DNA of 64,000 nucleotides from Pontibacter oryzae (lineage in GTDB: Bacteria; Bacteroidota; Bacteroidia; Cytophagales; Hymenobacteraceae): contig NZ_QWGE01000003.1 in assembly GCF_003576375.1 (NCBI RefSeq), positions 248,001-312,000 of the forward strand, read 5' to 3'. Made by a program: the position numbers and the translations under genes. Of this stretch, positions 41,538 through 51,751 are shown piece by piece. The notes beneath the pieces were generated by a model. It saw only the letters and a program-made list of their open reading frames with translations. It searched no databases and was not told the origin of the DNA. Positions within the stretch are counted from its first letter, which is position 1, and every line of letters begins with the position of its first letter.

Positions 41538-42470
41538 TTAAAACGTTATACTCAGGCCCATGCCCGGGCTACCATTTGGCAACACCGTTGGGGCGATGGT
41601 GGTGTTGAGGCCTTTGTTTTTCGCCAGCTTGTCGTGCAGCCAGTACACCGTGTTCACCGAAAGTATGCCTACGCCGGCACCGGCCAGCACATCGGCCATC
41701 CAGTGCTCGTTGTTCATAACACGCATTACACCTGTGGCGCTGGCAATGGCGTAACTGCCCACGCTAACCCAAGGACTCTTGTGCCGAAACTCCTTATCTA
41801 CTACGGTAGCAATAGTAAAAGCATACGCCGTGTGCCCCGATGGGAAAGCAGTTGGGTCGCCGTTGGGCCTATCAATGTTGGTGAGTTTTTTGGCGGGCCA
41901 CACAATGGCAGAGGTAAGCGCCCCGGAAGCCAGCAGCAGGCCCGTTTGGCGGCCAATGTCGTGGCGGTTCTGCGAGGAGAACGCGTTAAAACCATACAAG
42001 TAGGCTATCGGCAGGAAAAACACGTAGTCGTCCACCTTGGTGCTAAAGTTAGGGGCATAGCGGTTGCGGTCGTCGCGGGCATCGTGGCTGCTGTAAAAGC
42101 CGTTGCCCTGTATGGTATACAACCCTGCGCCCACTAGCACAGCCGCCGGAATCAAGGCTCGCTTCAGAAATCGCTTGTCTTCGCCCTCACGCAGCTGCGC
42201 CTCGGTAAATGGGTTTTTCTGGCCAGGGTAAACGGTATCGGCTGGGGCCAAGGCAAGCGCAGCACCCGTATCTATCTGTGGAAGCGAATCAGCGGCTACA
42301 GAAACTTGTATGGCGGTATCGGTTTCGGTAAGTATACTTGTGTTTTGCGTCTGCGCCAGGAGTGGGTTAGTAAGCGCGAGCAAGCCAAACAAAGCGGCGG
42401 TTAGGTTTTTGGTCAGGTTCAAAGGCAATTCTCTTTTTGGTTGAACAATAGCTAATAAACTGTATTTCAT
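41538..42470 (-). CDS. PAP2 family phosphatase
   Basis: A 310-residue protein with a signal peptide (about 1-40, cleavage after LLAQ). The acid phosphatase motifs of the PAP2 family are clear: KKLTNIDRPNGD (motif 1), FPSGHTAYAF (motif 2 with the catalytic His) and RVMNNEHWMADVLAGAGVG (motif 3, with His and Asp). Several hydrophobic segments surround them. It likely dephosphorylates a lipid such as undecaprenyl pyrophosphate or a phosphatidate in the periplasm or at the outer membrane. The substrate cannot be determined. The region around 80-110 is a linker rich in Asp and Gly. Confidence 0.87.
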   Translation of the reverse strand: MKYSLLAIVQPKRELPLNLTKNLTAALFGLLALTNPLLAQTQNTSILTETDTAIQVSVAADSLPQIDTGAALALAPADTVYPGQKNPFTEAQLREGEDKRFLKRALIPAAVLVGAGLYTIQGNGFYSSHDARDDRNRYAPNFSTKVDDYVFFLPIAYLYGFNAFSSQNRHDIGRQTGLLLASGALTSAIVWPAKKLTNIDRPNGDPTAFPSGHTAYAFTIATVVDKEFRHKSPWVSVGSYAIASATGVMRVMNNEHWMADVLAGAGVGILSVNTVYWLHDKLAKNKGLNTTIAPTVLPNGSPGMGLSITF

Positions 42471-42614
42471 ACTTTTTTGTGCCCGTGTCCTATATTTTTT
42501 TGATGCTATCTACTGCTTTTCTCTTCGTTTATACTTCCAGAGCATCCAACTTTGCACTGTAACTGAACCGCCGAAACAAAGTATATTTAGCTAGACCAAT
42601 AAACCCTGCCGCCC

Positions 42615-44132
42615 ATGAAACTTTTATCCGCCGAACAAACCCGCGCCGCCGATGCCTACACGATTCAGGGAGAGGGAATTTCCTCCACGGATTTAATGGA
42701 GCGCGCCGCCCGTGCATTTGCAGGTTGGTTCGAGAATAAGTTTCAGCCCAGCGAGCAGGTGCACATCTTCTGCGGCCCCGGCAACAACGGCGGCGACGGA
42801 CTGGTAGTGGCCCGTTTGCTCCACGAGCGCACGTATGGCGTGCAGGTATACCTGGTCGGGGAGCAGGATAAAACCAGCCAGGATTTCAGCATCAACCTGA
42901 AACGCCTGCCCGAAGCCCTGCAGCCAAAGCATATTGCTAAATCGGCAGACCTGCCGGCGTTGGTTAAATCATCTTGCGTGATCGATGCGCTCTTCGGCAC
43001 AGGTTTAAACCGCCCCGTTACCGGCATCTTTGCCCAAGTCATCAACATGATGAATGAGAGCGGCGCCACCATCACCTCCTTAGACATGCCTTCTGGCCTC
43101 TACACCGACAGCCAGACACCCGAGGAAGGCGCTATTGTGCAGGCCAACCATACCGTCAGCTTTGAGCTTCCGAAACTAGCCTTTCTGCTGCCCCAGCACG
43201 AGCAATTTGTAGGCGATTGGCATGTAGTGCCCATTGGGCTAAGCCAGCAGTTTATTTCTGAGGTTGCATCTGATCTATACTTTACCACCCAGCAGGATGT
43301 GCACCAACTGATCCGGCCCAGAAAGAAGTTCTCGCATAAAGGGCTTTACGGGCACGCCTTGCTGCTCTGCGGAGGCTATGGCAAAATAGGGGCTGCCGTG
43401 CTTGCCGCGCGCGCCTGCCTACGCAGCGGGGCCGGGCTGCTAACGGTGCAGGTGCCCCAGGCGGGCTATACCGTGCTGCAGACCGCCGTTCCCGAAGCCA
43501 TGACGCTTACCGATAAGCACCGCAAGCACCTCTCGGCTCTGCCTTCCAATATCGATACGTTTGACGTGATTGGGGTAGGCCCGGGACTGGGCACGGAGCG
43601 TGTAACTAAAACTGCCGTTGGCCAGCTGCTTGCCACCGTTTCGCAGCCACTCGTCATTGATGCCGATGCCATTAATATTGTGGCCAGCAGTGATAAGTTG
43701 AAAGCCCAGCTTCCGAAGGGAAAAGTTATCTTCACGCCGCACCCCAAGGAGTTTGAGCGCCTGGTTGGCAAGGTAAAAAACGACTACGACCGCTTGCAGC
43801 ACCTGCGCGAGTTCTGCACCGAGTACCAATGCTATGTAACGCTTAAAGGTAGCCACACGGCCATAGGCACGCCTGAGGGCAAAGTATACTTTAACAGCAC
43901 CGGCAACTCTGGGCTGGCCACCGGCGGCACCGGCGATGTGCTTACCGGCGTGATAACCGCGCTGGTTGGGCAGCAATATTCGTTAGAGGAAGCCTGTTTG
44001 CTGGGTGTATATATTCACGGCTTAGCCGCCGACCTGGCCTTAAGCACCGTTGGAAGTATAGCCATGACGGCCTCCGATGTGATAGACCACCTGCCCAAGG
44101 CCTTTATGCACCTCAACCAGCCGATGCCATAG
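42615..44132 (+). CDS. nnr: Bifunctional NAD(P)H-hydrate repair enzyme (epimerase and dehydratase)
   Basis: A 505-residue two-domain protein. The N-terminal epimerase (1-210) has IFCGPGNNGGDGLVVARLL near 50-68 and SLDMPSGLYTDSQ near 155-167. The C-terminal ADP-dependent dehydratase (about 225-500) has GHALLLCGGYGKIGAAVLAA, VIDADAINIV, FTPHPKEFERL, VTLKGSHT and NSGLATGGTGDVLTG near 428-442. It repairs damaged NAD(P)H hydrates. It overlaps the convergent UbiA-like gene by 20 bp at the 3' ends. Confidence 0.95.
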   Translation: MKLLSAEQTRAADAYTIQGEGISSTDLMERAARAFAGWFENKFQPSEQVHIFCGPGNNGGDGLVVARLLHERTYGVQVYLVGEQDKTSQDFSINLKRLPEALQPKHIAKSADLPALVKSSCVIDALFGTGLNRPVTGIFAQVINMMNESGATITSLDMPSGLYTDSQTPEEGAIVQANHTVSFELPKLAFLLPQHEQFVGDWHVVPIGLSQQFISEVASDLYFTTQQDVHQLIRPRKKFSHKGLYGHALLLCGGYGKIGAAVLAARACLRSGAGLLTVQVPQAGYTVLQTAVPEAMTLTDKHRKHLSALPSNIDTFDVIGVGPGLGTERVTKTAVGQLLATVSQPLVIDADAINIVASSDKLKAQLPKGKVIFTPHPKEFERLVGKVKNDYDRLQHLREFCTEYQCYVTLKGSHTAIGTPEGKVYFNSTGNSGLATGGTGDVLTGVITALVGQQYSLEEACLLGVYIHGLAADLALSTVGSIAMTASDVIDHLPKAFMHLNQPMP

Positions 44133-45012
44133 CGGCGTACACTAGCCCGGCGTGCAGCAGCATGGCGCCATCGGCAAGTATGGCATAGTATATCCGGGGC
44201 CGATGAGCCGCCGAAAAGTATACCACCGTAGCCGCGCTCAATGTACTGGCAAGCAAAGCCCACAGCACAACGCCAGCCTCATTGCTCAGCAGAAGTATGG
44301 CATATAACCCCAGCAAGCCCAGCGAGAGCCGTTTCGTGTTCCTGACCCCGATCCACCCCGGGAAAGTGAGTGTGTTGGTATCGCGGTCATACGTATAATC
44401 CCGGATGTCGAAGAGCAAGGCCAGGGCAAGTATAAAAACGAAGCGGCGGAAGAAAAGCGCCAGCGCCTCTGGCTGCCATACCTGCAACCCTGCATCCAGC
44501 AACGGAAACATAGCCGTAACCACTGCCCATACATAGGCTATCAGGAAAACCTTAAGTAGCGGTACGCTCCGCAAGGGCTTTACACGTTGCTTTTTATACA
44601 GCATCGGCACGGTATACCCCACCGATATGACGGCCAGGTGCAGCAGGAACCATAGGTTTACCCTCAGCCCAAACCAAAAGTATACAGCCACGGCCATACT
44701 TATACTTAGCAGCCCAAGTATGGCAAGCTCGCGTTTGTGGCGCTGGCCCCAGGCCGGATCTTGCCTGTTTATGCGCTGCCCAGGCCTGCGAAGTATACTT
44801 TGCACACTGCTGAGGTTATAGGTAAAAAGCGTTGCCAGGAAGATAAACGTGGCCATGGGAAGCGACACGGGCAGGCCAGCCAGCAGGTAGGTTTCTACGG
44901 CCAGCGCAAAACCGCAACAGGATATAAACACGCTGCTATACAGCACACCTTCCAACACCCTATAGAGGCTTGGCTGCGCTGGGCGTGTACCGATTTGTCT
45001 GTTGGCTTCCAT
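44113..45012 (-). CDS. UbiA prenyltransferase-like membrane protein
   Basis: About 299 residues from the ATG at 45012 (a TTG at 45024 is less likely). It has eight or nine hydrophobic helices. The second Asp-rich UbiA motif is visible as FDIRDYTYDRDTNTLTFPGW near 213-232. The first motif, normally NDxxDxxxD, appears only as FTYNLSSVQ near 63-71, where most Asp are missing, so catalysis by the usual magnesium mechanism is uncertain. Its prenyl acceptor is unknown. The gene is unusually dense in AAGTAT/ATACTT words (10 within about 640 bp). Confidence 0.75.
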   Translation of the reverse strand: MEANRQIGTRPAQPSLYRVLEGVLYSSVFISCCGFALAVETYLLAGLPVSLPMATFIFLATLFTYNLSSVQSILRRPGQRINRQDPAWGQRHKRELAILGLLSISMAVAVYFWFGLRVNLWFLLHLAVISVGYTVPMLYKKQRVKPLRSVPLLKVFLIAYVWAVVTAMFPLLDAGLQVWQPEALALFFRRFVFILALALLFDIRDYTYDRDTNTLTFPGWIGVRNTKRLSLGLLGLYAILLLSNEAGVVLWALLASTLSAATVVYFSAAHRPRIYYAILADGAMLLHAGLVYAAMASAG

Positions 45013-45080
45013 GCTGTCTTGCAATTACGCAACAAATCCGCCCCTAATCAAACGGGAGTATGCCTGCGCCTAAAAACAAA

Positions 45081-45112
45081 AAGCCCGGCACAGGAAATCC
45101 TACGCCAGGCTT
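45081..45112 (-). terminator. Terminator of ppa
   Basis: AAGCCCGGC (45081-45089) pairs with GCCAGGCTT (45104-45112) with one mismatch, followed on the minus strand by TTTGTTTTTAGG. Confidence 0.75.
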
Positions 45113-45132
45113 AACAGGAAAAGTAAAATTCG

Positions 45133-45711
45133 TTATACCGCTTTCTCGCGCTTCTTAGGCTCGCCGAAAGTAGTGTTGTACAGTTCTATACTGTCCTGAA
45201 TGATTTTGTAAGCATGCTCGCGACCCAGGAATTGCTCCACGATCACTTCCTTGTGCTCCAGTTTCTTATAATCTTCGAAGAAGCGGCGCATCTCCAACAG
45301 GGTGTGCGGCGGCAACTCGGAAATATCGTTGATGTGGCGCACCGACATGTCGTTGTTTGCTACAGCGATGATTTTATCGTCTTCTTCGTTGTTGTCGATC
45401 ATCTGCATTACCCCAATTACTTTCGCATCGATCAGGCACATTGGCTGCACATCAATCGAGCAAATCACAAGGATGTCCAACGGGTCTTTGTCGTCGCAGT
45501 ATGTTTGCGGAATGAAACCGTAATTGGCCGGGTAGTTTACAGAGGAGAAAAGTACACGGTCAAGCTTTAGCATGCCGCTTTCTTTGTCTAGTTCGTATTT
45601 TGCCTTAGATCCTTTCGGGATCTCGATGATAGCACTTACTACTTCCGGCGCCTCTTCGCCATAGCTCACGCTATGCCATGGATTGTTGTTGTCCATTATC
45701 TCCATATTCAT
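45133..45711 (-). CDS. ppa: Inorganic pyrophosphatase, family I
   Basis: A 192-residue soluble enzyme that hydrolyses pyrophosphate. Active-site segments are present: [17 protein letters not shown] (about 30-46), the signature [10 protein letters not shown] near 73-82, [20 protein letters not shown] (about 97-116) and the C-terminal [13 protein letters not shown]. The start [15 protein letters not shown] includes three possible ATGs; I keep the first. It is monocistronic. Confidence 0.95.
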   Translation of the reverse strand: MNMEIMDNNNPWHSVSYGEEAPEVVSAIIEIPKGSKAKYELDKESGMLKLDRVLFSSVNYPANYGFIPQTYCDDKDPLDILVICSIDVQPMCLIDAKVIGVMQMIDNNEEDDKIIAVANNDMSVRHINDISELPPHTLLEMRRFFEDYKKLEHKEVIVEQFLGREHAYKIIQDSIELYNTTFGEPKKREKAV

Positions 45712-45765
45712 CTTTAAATTTTTAATGCGCCGTCAACTATCACATCTTCTTCAGGCGCTATGGTT

Positions 45766-47457
45766 TTATTTCATGTATACTTGTAAGGGTTTGCCTACGC
45801 TTCCGTTGGGCTCTTGTATGTATAACCAGGAGGCGATGGTTGCGGCAATATCGGATACAGCAGTTGCTTCGCTGCTCTCGCCGGGTTTTATATTCCATCC
45901 GTACCATACTAACGGTACGTGTGTATCATAGTTAGAGTAAGAACCATGGGTAGTGCCTTTTGACTCTCTGCCATGGTAGCCCTCGAACCAGCCTGGCTCC
46001 ATTAGCAGCACCACATCTCCGGAACGCTTCGCATTGTAACCGTTCTCAACATGCGACATCATGCCTGAGCTCCAGTTTGTGTTCTGCAACGTGGAGGCAG
46101 CCACCACGCGCATCATGCCTTCCAGACGCAAAGCATAATCCGCTACCCGCTGTTGCACTTCGCTTAATTCAAGTTTTTTGGCAAAGATAAGCTTGTAGTT
46201 AAGGTAGATCTGCTGGTTCATGTATTTTTCAACCCAATCGCCGTTGCCATACGTTTTGTCTAGGTAAGCATCTACAGAGTCGCGTACTGTGTTGGAAACA
46301 GCTACTCCTGCAGGCACTTTCATTTCTCTTAGAAACGCAGGCGCATGCGCTGCACCGTGGTCAGCTGTTAAGAAGAAAAGCACTTCGCCTTTTCCAACTT
46401 CTTTCTCAATCTCGCTGATCAGCTCAGCCAGTTCTTGGTCCAGACGCAGGAAGATATCTTCAGCTTCCACTGAGTTTGGCCCAAAGGTATGCCCCACGTA
46501 ATCCGTGGAAGAGAAGCTTACCGCCAGGAAGTCTGTTACATTATCCTTGCCCAGGTCTTCGCCACGCAATGCCGCTAAAGCAAAATCTTTGGTAATGGTA
46601 TTACCCGCTGGGATAGAACGAATCAGTTCATAGTCTTCTCCTCTTAGCGCGGGTATGTTATGCGGAAAAACAGGTTTCTCCTCGCCAGCCAGCGTCCCCT
46701 CCCAAGGAGAATCGTCAGCGGAGCTTTCGGTGTACTGCTCAAGCGGCAGCAGAGTTTCCCAAACACTGTTTAAGTACTGGTCTGCCAGTTTCTTATTGTT
46801 AAACGCTTGCACCCACTCCGGAAGGTCCTGACGGTAATACGTGCTCGTGATCCAGTTGCCGCTCGGAGAGTCGAACCAGTAAGCCCCGTTAGCCAAATGG
46901 CCAGCCGGAAGTATAGAACCGCGGTCTTTCAAGGCTATACCAATTACTTTAGCCTGCTTGTTTGTAGCCAGCCTAAGCTCATCGGTAATAGTTGTTGTTT
47001 TAAGGTTGGCCGGCGACATTTGCCCTGCTGTTGAGCTACTGCCTACCGTTTGCACAGATTTATCATCTACACAGTATACTACCTTTTTTTGGTCTCGCTC
47101 ATACCAGTTGTTCCCTACAATGCCATTTACTGCAGGCACGCTACCCGTATAAATAGAGGCATGCCCTGGCCCTGTATAGGTTGGTACGTAGTTGTACTGC
47201 GTGTTTTTAAAGTTAAACCCCTGCTGCAAAAGTTTCTTGAAACCGTCGCTACCATACTTGCTCCAGTAACGGTACAGGTAATCGTAACGCATCTGGTCAA
47301 CCACAATACCCACTACTAGTTTGGGTCTCTGGAAAGCAATGTGGCTCTGCGCAGCTGTGGCCTTGTTTGTGGTAGAAGTTGTTTGGTTGGCTCCAGCGCA
47401 TGCGCTTAGCAATAACATGCTGGCTAGTACTGGTCTTACCAAAGCTAACTTTTTCAT
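45766..47457 (-). CDS. PafA-type alkaline phosphatase lipoprotein
   Basis: About 563 residues from the ATG at 47457 (MKKLALVRPV); an upstream GTG would add 11. It has a lipobox LLLSAC. The residues of the PafA-like, calcium-independent alkaline phosphatases are visible: Asp in VVDQMRYDY, the nucleophile Thr in PTYTGPGHASIYTG, the Asn in NNWYE, the Lys/Arg pair in IALKDRGSI, DYVGHTFGP with Asp and His, TADHGAAH, and the late His in THGSYSNYDTHVPL. It removes phosphate from phosphomonoesters in the periplasm or on the surface. Its regulation is not visible, and no Pho box is apparent. Confidence 0.9.
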   Translation of the reverse strand: MKKLALVRPVLASMLLLSACAGANQTTSTTNKATAAQSHIAFQRPKLVVGIVVDQMRYDYLYRYWSKYGSDGFKKLLQQGFNFKNTQYNYVPTYTGPGHASIYTGSVPAVNGIVGNNWYERDQKKVVYCVDDKSVQTVGSSSTAGQMSPANLKTTTITDELRLATNKQAKVIGIALKDRGSILPAGHLANGAYWFDSPSGNWITSTYYRQDLPEWVQAFNNKKLADQYLNSVWETLLPLEQYTESSADDSPWEGTLAGEEKPVFPHNIPALRGEDYELIRSIPAGNTITKDFALAALRGEDLGKDNVTDFLAVSFSSTDYVGHTFGPNSVEAEDIFLRLDQELAELISEIEKEVGKGEVLFFLTADHGAAHAPAFLREMKVPAGVAVSNTVRDSVDAYLDKTYGNGDWVEKYMNQQIYLNYKLIFAKKLELSEVQQRVADYALRLEGMMRVVAASTLQNTNWSSGMMSHVENGYNAKRSGDVVLLMEPGWFEGYHGRESKGTTHGSYSNYDTHVPLVWYGWNIKPGESSEATAVSDIAATIASWLYIQEPNGSVGKPLQVYMK

Positions 47458-47601
47458 AAGGGTGTTGTGTATCATGTTACTTATGTTCACTTATTACAAA
47501 TATAACAAGTACCCTCCACTAACGTGCATGGTGTTCTGCTACAGCCTAATATTTACGATTTAATAACATTTAACCCGACTTTACAGGTAGCCGCAAAAAA
47601 T

Positions 47602-47635
47602 AAGCAGCGCCCACCTTTGTTGATGGGCGCTGCTT
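47602..47635 (-). terminator. Terminator of the ATP synthase operon
   Basis: AAGCAGCGCCCA (47602-47613) pairs perfectly with TGGGCGCTGCTT (47624-47635). On the minus strand ATTTTTTGCGG follows. It lies 18 nt after the atpG stop. Confidence 0.9.
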
Positions 47636-47652
47636 TTGTGCTTTGTTACTGA

Positions 47653-48543
47653 TTAATTTGAAGACAAAGCCTCTGCACCACCCACAATCTCGAGGATTTC
47701 TTTGGTGATGGCTGCCTGGCGTGTCCTGTTGTAAGTCAGTTTTAGCTGCTTCAGGAGCTCCCCAGCGTTTTCAGTTGCCTTGTCCATGGCTGTCATACGG
47801 GCACCGTGCTCAGAGGCATTAGACTCCAGAACGGCTTTGTATACTTGTATCTTCAGCGATTTAGGAATCAGCTCTTCAATAATCTCTTCTTTAGAAGGCT
47901 CAAAAGTATAATCGATCAGCAGTGCCGCAGCGTCCACCTCTTCGGCTGGCTTCTCCTCGATTGGCAGGAATTGCTCCTGGCGCACGATCTGAGTTGCTAC
48001 GTTCTTAAACTCGTTATATACCAGATCCACTTGGTCAAACTCACCAGCCACAAAGCCAGCCATGGCACGCTCCGCAGCAATGCGAACCGTATCAAAGGAT
48101 AAGGTTGAGAAAGTATTGCTATAATCACCGATTACGTTGAAGCCTCTTTTACGGAAAGCGTCAAAGCCTTTACGGCCGATTGTCAGGATGGTAACCTTAC
48201 CGGCATCAAACTGGCTTTTGTACTTACCATTAGTTAATGCCAGCACACCTTTAATGATGTTTGAGTTAAAGGCACCTGCCAGTCCACGGTCAGAGGTTAC
48301 GGCAATGATCAGTACGTTGTTAACGTCGCGTTTTTCGGCGTACAGATTAGTAACAGAACCTTCAGCCATCGACGAAAGGTTCGTCAGGATGCCGCTCAGG
48401 CGCTGTGCGTAAGGGCGCATACGCAGGATGCTATCCTGTGCACGTCTTAGCTTGGCAGCCGATACCATTTTCATGGCCTTGGTAATTTGCTGCGTCGACG
48501 AAACAGATGTAATGCGGCTTCTAACCTCTTTTAAACTTGCCAT
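47653..48543 (-). CDS. atpG: ATP synthase gamma subunit
   Basis: A 296-residue central-stalk subunit. The N-terminal coiled coil LKEVRSRITSVSSTQQITKA and the C-terminal NRTRQAAITKEILEIVGGAE are conserved; between them lies the Rossmann-like domain with VTSDRGLAGAFNSNI. It is the last gene of the operon; beta and epsilon (atpD, atpC) do not follow, which is common in Bacteroidota. Confidence 0.96.
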   Translation of the reverse strand: MASLKEVRSRITSVSSTQQITKAMKMVSAAKLRRAQDSILRMRPYAQRLSGILTNLSSMAEGSVTNLYAEKRDVNNVLIIAVTSDRGLAGAFNSNIIKGVLALTNGKYKSQFDAGKVTILTIGRKGFDAFRKRGFNVIGDYSNTFSTLSFDTVRIAAERAMAGFVAGEFDQVDLVYNEFKNVATQIVRQEQFLPIEEKPAEEVDAAALLIDYTFEPSKEEIIEELIPKSLKIQVYKAVLESNASEHGARMTAMDKATENAGELLKQLKLTYNRTRQAAITKEILEIVGGAEALSSN

Positions 48544-48612
48544 ATATTCTTGCTATGAGCAAAAGCTGAGGGGCAAAGTATGGCTTTACCCCTCAACCTC
48601 ATTACTTAAAGA

Positions 48613-50193
48613 CTATTTGTTATACTTTGCAGAAGTTTCCTTCGCCACCTGTTTGATAACAGCTGTAGTAGTGTCATCCAGCTTACCAGCTCTCAGTGCG
48701 TTAAGTGCATCTGCGTGCTGAGCACGAAGCGTGCGCAGGAAGTCTTTCTCAAAGTTTCTTACTTCAGAAACCGGAACTGTATCTAGCAAGCCATTGGTAG
48801 CGGCATAGATAGTTGCTACCTGCTCCTCTACCGGTACCGGCGAGAACTGTGCCTGCTTCAGGATTTCCAGGTTACGACGGCCACGCTCAATCGTAAGCTT
48901 TGTAGCAGCATCCAGGTCAGAACCGAACTTAGCAAACGCCTCCAGTTCACGGAACTGTGCCTGGTCCAGCTTAAGCGTACCAGCTACTTTCTTCATTGAC
49001 TTGATCTGCGCCGAACCACCTACGCGAGATACCGAGATACCTACGTTGATTGCCGGACGGATACCTGAGTTGAACAGGTTAGTCTCAAGGAAGATCTGGC
49101 CATCCGTGATTGAAATCACGTTTGTTGGGATATAGGCAGAAACGTCGCCCGCCTGCGTTTCAATGATTGGAAGTGCTGTAAGTGAACCACCACCTTTTAC
49201 AAGGTGCTTGATTGACTCTGGCAGGTCGTTCATGTTACGGGCAATCTCATCAGAAGAGTTAACCTTAGCCGCACGCTCTAACAAACGTGAGTGCAGGTAG
49301 AACACGTCTCCTGGGTAAGCCTCGCGCCCTGGTGGGCGACGAAGAAGAAGTGACACCTCACGGTAAGCCACAGCCTGCTTCGACAAGTCATCATAAACTA
49401 CCAGTGCAGGGCGGCCAGTATCACGGAAGAACTCACCGATGGCAGCACCTGTAAATGGCGCAAAGAACTGCATTGGAGCAGGGTCAGCGGCAGAAGCAGA
49501 TACAACTACAGTATAATCCATAGCTCCACCTTCTTGCAGGGCTTTCACAACCTGTGCTACAGTAGAGGCCTTTTGGCCAACAGCTACATAGATACAGAAA
49601 ACAGGCTCGCCTCTGTCATAGAATTCACGCTGGTTCAGGATAGTATCGATAGCTACCGCTGTTTTACCAGTCTGGCGGTCACCGATGATAAGCTCACGCT
49701 GGCCACGTCCGATTGGAATCATGGAGTCGATCGCTTTGATACCTGTTTGCATTGGCTCATTTACCGGCTGGCGGAAGATAACGCCCGGTGCCTTACGCTC
49801 CAGTGGCATTTCATACATTTCGCCCGCGATAGGGCCTTTACCGTCGATAGGCTGGCCCAGCGTGTTTACAACACGGCCAACGATACCTTCACCTACTTTA
49901 ATAGAGGCGATACGGTTAGTTCTTTTTACGGTGGCGCCTTCTTTGATCTCGCTATAGTCGCCGAGCAATACGGCACCTACATTGTCCTCTTCCAGGTTAA
50001 GAACAAGTGCCTGTAGACCGTTCTCAAACTCTAAAAGCTCACCAGACTGAGCCTTGGAAAGGCCATAGATACGAGCGACACCGTCACCCACTTGCAGTAC
50101 AGTACCTACTTCTTCCAGTTCCGCTTCGGTACGGAAGTTAGATAACTGTTCTCTTAATATGGCTGATACTTCGTCAGGTCTTACTTCTGCCAT
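48613..50193 (-). CDS. atpA: ATP synthase alpha subunit
   Basis: A 526-residue F1 subunit. The nucleotide-binding P-loop [15 protein letters not shown] lies near 170-184. Other landmarks are [20 protein letters not shown], the catalytic-interface [20 protein letters not shown] and [20 protein letters not shown]. The start is at 50193, 2 nt after the atpH stop at 50196, so the two are tightly coupled. Confidence 0.97.
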   Translation of the reverse strand: MAEVRPDEVSAILREQLSNFRTEAELEEVGTVLQVGDGVARIYGLSKAQSGELLEFENGLQALVLNLEEDNVGAVLLGDYSEIKEGATVKRTNRIASIKVGEGIVGRVVNTLGQPIDGKGPIAGEMYEMPLERKAPGVIFRQPVNEPMQTGIKAIDSMIPIGRGQRELIIGDRQTGKTAVAIDTILNQREFYDRGEPVFCIYVAVGQKASTVAQVVKALQEGGAMDYTVVVSASAADPAPMQFFAPFTGAAIGEFFRDTGRPALVVYDDLSKQAVAYREVSLLLRRPPGREAYPGDVFYLHSRLLERAAKVNSSDEIARNMNDLPESIKHLVKGGGSLTALPIIETQAGDVSAYIPTNVISITDGQIFLETNLFNSGIRPAINVGISVSRVGGSAQIKSMKKVAGTLKLDQAQFRELEAFAKFGSDLDAATKLTIERGRRNLEILKQAQFSPVPVEEQVATIYAATNGLLDTVPVSEVRNFEKDFLRTLRAQHADALNALRAGKLDDTTTAVIKQVAKETSAKYNK

Positions 50194-50195
50194 GA

Positions 50196-50753
50196 TTATA
50201 GTTTATTGATGTATGGGTTGTCTTTAAAATTATTTCTCAGCTTGCGGAGACTGTTCTTCACAGAGCTGTCGATTTGTTTATCTCCTACGCGCAGCACAAA
50301 GCCGCCGATAAGTGATGGGTCTACACGCTCTACTAACTCTATGCGCTTACCAGTCTGGGCTACCAGTTTCTGGCCAAGTTCATCGCGTAGGGCAGGGGTA
50401 AGCGGAGCAGCCGAAACGACCTCAGCCGTTTGAATGCCTTGCATTACCTTATATTGATCCTGGAAAGATGTTGCAACTGAATCCAAGATGGACTCCCGAT
50501 TTTTGCGGGCAATCAGGATAAAGAAAGCCAGTGTCAACTCCTGTACTTTCCCTTTAAACACGCCATTGATGATCGCTAGCTTTTTATCTGACTTAACGAT
50601 CGGATTCTCCAACAGCAGCTTAAAATCGCGGTTCTGAGAAATCACCTGAGAGAACAGCTGCATATCTGCATTTACCTGATCTAACACGTTCTTCTCCTCA
50701 GCCAGCTCAATCAGCGACTTCGCGTATCTGGAAGCAACTCTAATATCTGACAT
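50196..50753 (-). CDS. atpH: ATP synthase delta subunit
   Basis: A 185-residue subunit that joins the F1 head to the peripheral stalk. N-terminal [20 protein letters not shown] and the C-terminal [20 protein letters not shown] are diagnostic. It is encoded between atpF and atpA. Confidence 0.95.
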   Translation of the reverse strand: MSDIRVASRYAKSLIELAEEKNVLDQVNADMQLFSQVISQNRDFKLLLENPIVKSDKKLAIINGVFKGKVQELTLAFFILIARKNRESILDSVATSFQDQYKVMQGIQTAEVVSAAPLTPALRDELGQKLVAQTGKRIELVERVDPSLIGGFVLRVGDKQIDSSVKNSLRKLRNNFKDNPYINKL

Positions 50754-50810
50754 AGTGCTTTTTTATAATGCGGAGGTACTACTTTGGTAGCACTACAGCG
50801 TTTATACTTG

Positions 50811-51305
50811 TTAGTTAAGCGTTACTTCGCGGATATAATCCTGCGCCAGTGTGTGCTGGGCAGTTTTGTCGCTAAGCTCTCTTTTCAGGATTTGCTCGGC
50901 AATCTCCAGAGAAAGGGAAGCAGCCATATTCTTCACTTCAGTGATGGCAGCACGCTTCTCGTTTTCGATCGACTCGCGCGCCTGCTCAATCATGCGGGCT
51001 CCCTCTTCGTTAGCTTTTAACTTGGCTGTTTCTACAATGCTGTTGCCAGCCTCAGAAGCTTCCTTGAGGATTTTGTCGCGCTCCATACGTGCTTCAGCCA
51101 AAAGTTTCTCGTTGTCAGCTTTTAGCGCCTGCATTTCAAGCTTTGCCTTTTCAGCTGCGCTCAAGGCACTTTCAATAGAAGTCTCACGCTCATGCAGTGC
51201 AGTCATGATTGGCTTCCAAGCGAACTTACCAAGCAGGAACAGAACGATCAGGAAAGTTACTGTCTGCCAGAAAAGTAGACCAATACCAGGGGTTACTAAT
51301 TCCAT
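50811..51305 (-). CDS. atpF: ATP synthase b subunit
   Basis: A 164-residue peripheral-stalk subunit: one N-terminal transmembrane helix (GIGLLFWQTVTFLIVLFLL, about 7-25), then a long charged coiled coil to the C terminus. A single b gene is present, with no b' copy. Confidence 0.95.
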   Translation of the reverse strand: MELVTPGIGLLFWQTVTFLIVLFLLGKFAWKPIMTALHERETSIESALSAAEKAKLEMQALKADNEKLLAEARMERDKILKEASEAGNSIVETAKLKANEEGARMIEQARESIENEKRAAITEVKNMAASLSLEIAEQILKRELSDKTAQHTLAQDYIREVTLN

Positions 51306-51384
51306 TTTTTATGAAGTTGAATATTAGGTTCTTTTTTGAGTGGCTTTGCTGCCACCTTTAACTATACTGAACTATGTTTTTAAC

Positions 51385-51416
51385 CTCATCGTCTGGGCCA
51401 TGCGCCCAGACGTGAG
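51385..51416 (-). other. Intercistronic hairpin between atpE and atpF
   Basis: CGTCTGGGC (51390-51398) pairs with GCCCAGACG (51404-51412), extended by CTCA/TGAG with a one-base bulge. No T run follows on the minus strand, so it is not a normal terminator; it may stabilise the 3' end of atpE mRNA or partly reduce read-through. Confidence 0.65.
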
Positions 51417-51458
51417 ATTAATAAGCATGTTAGCTTTGTTACTTTTATAAAAAAGTAA

Positions 51459-51734
<276 letters not shown>

Positions 51735-51751
51735 TTAAAAAAATAAAATTC

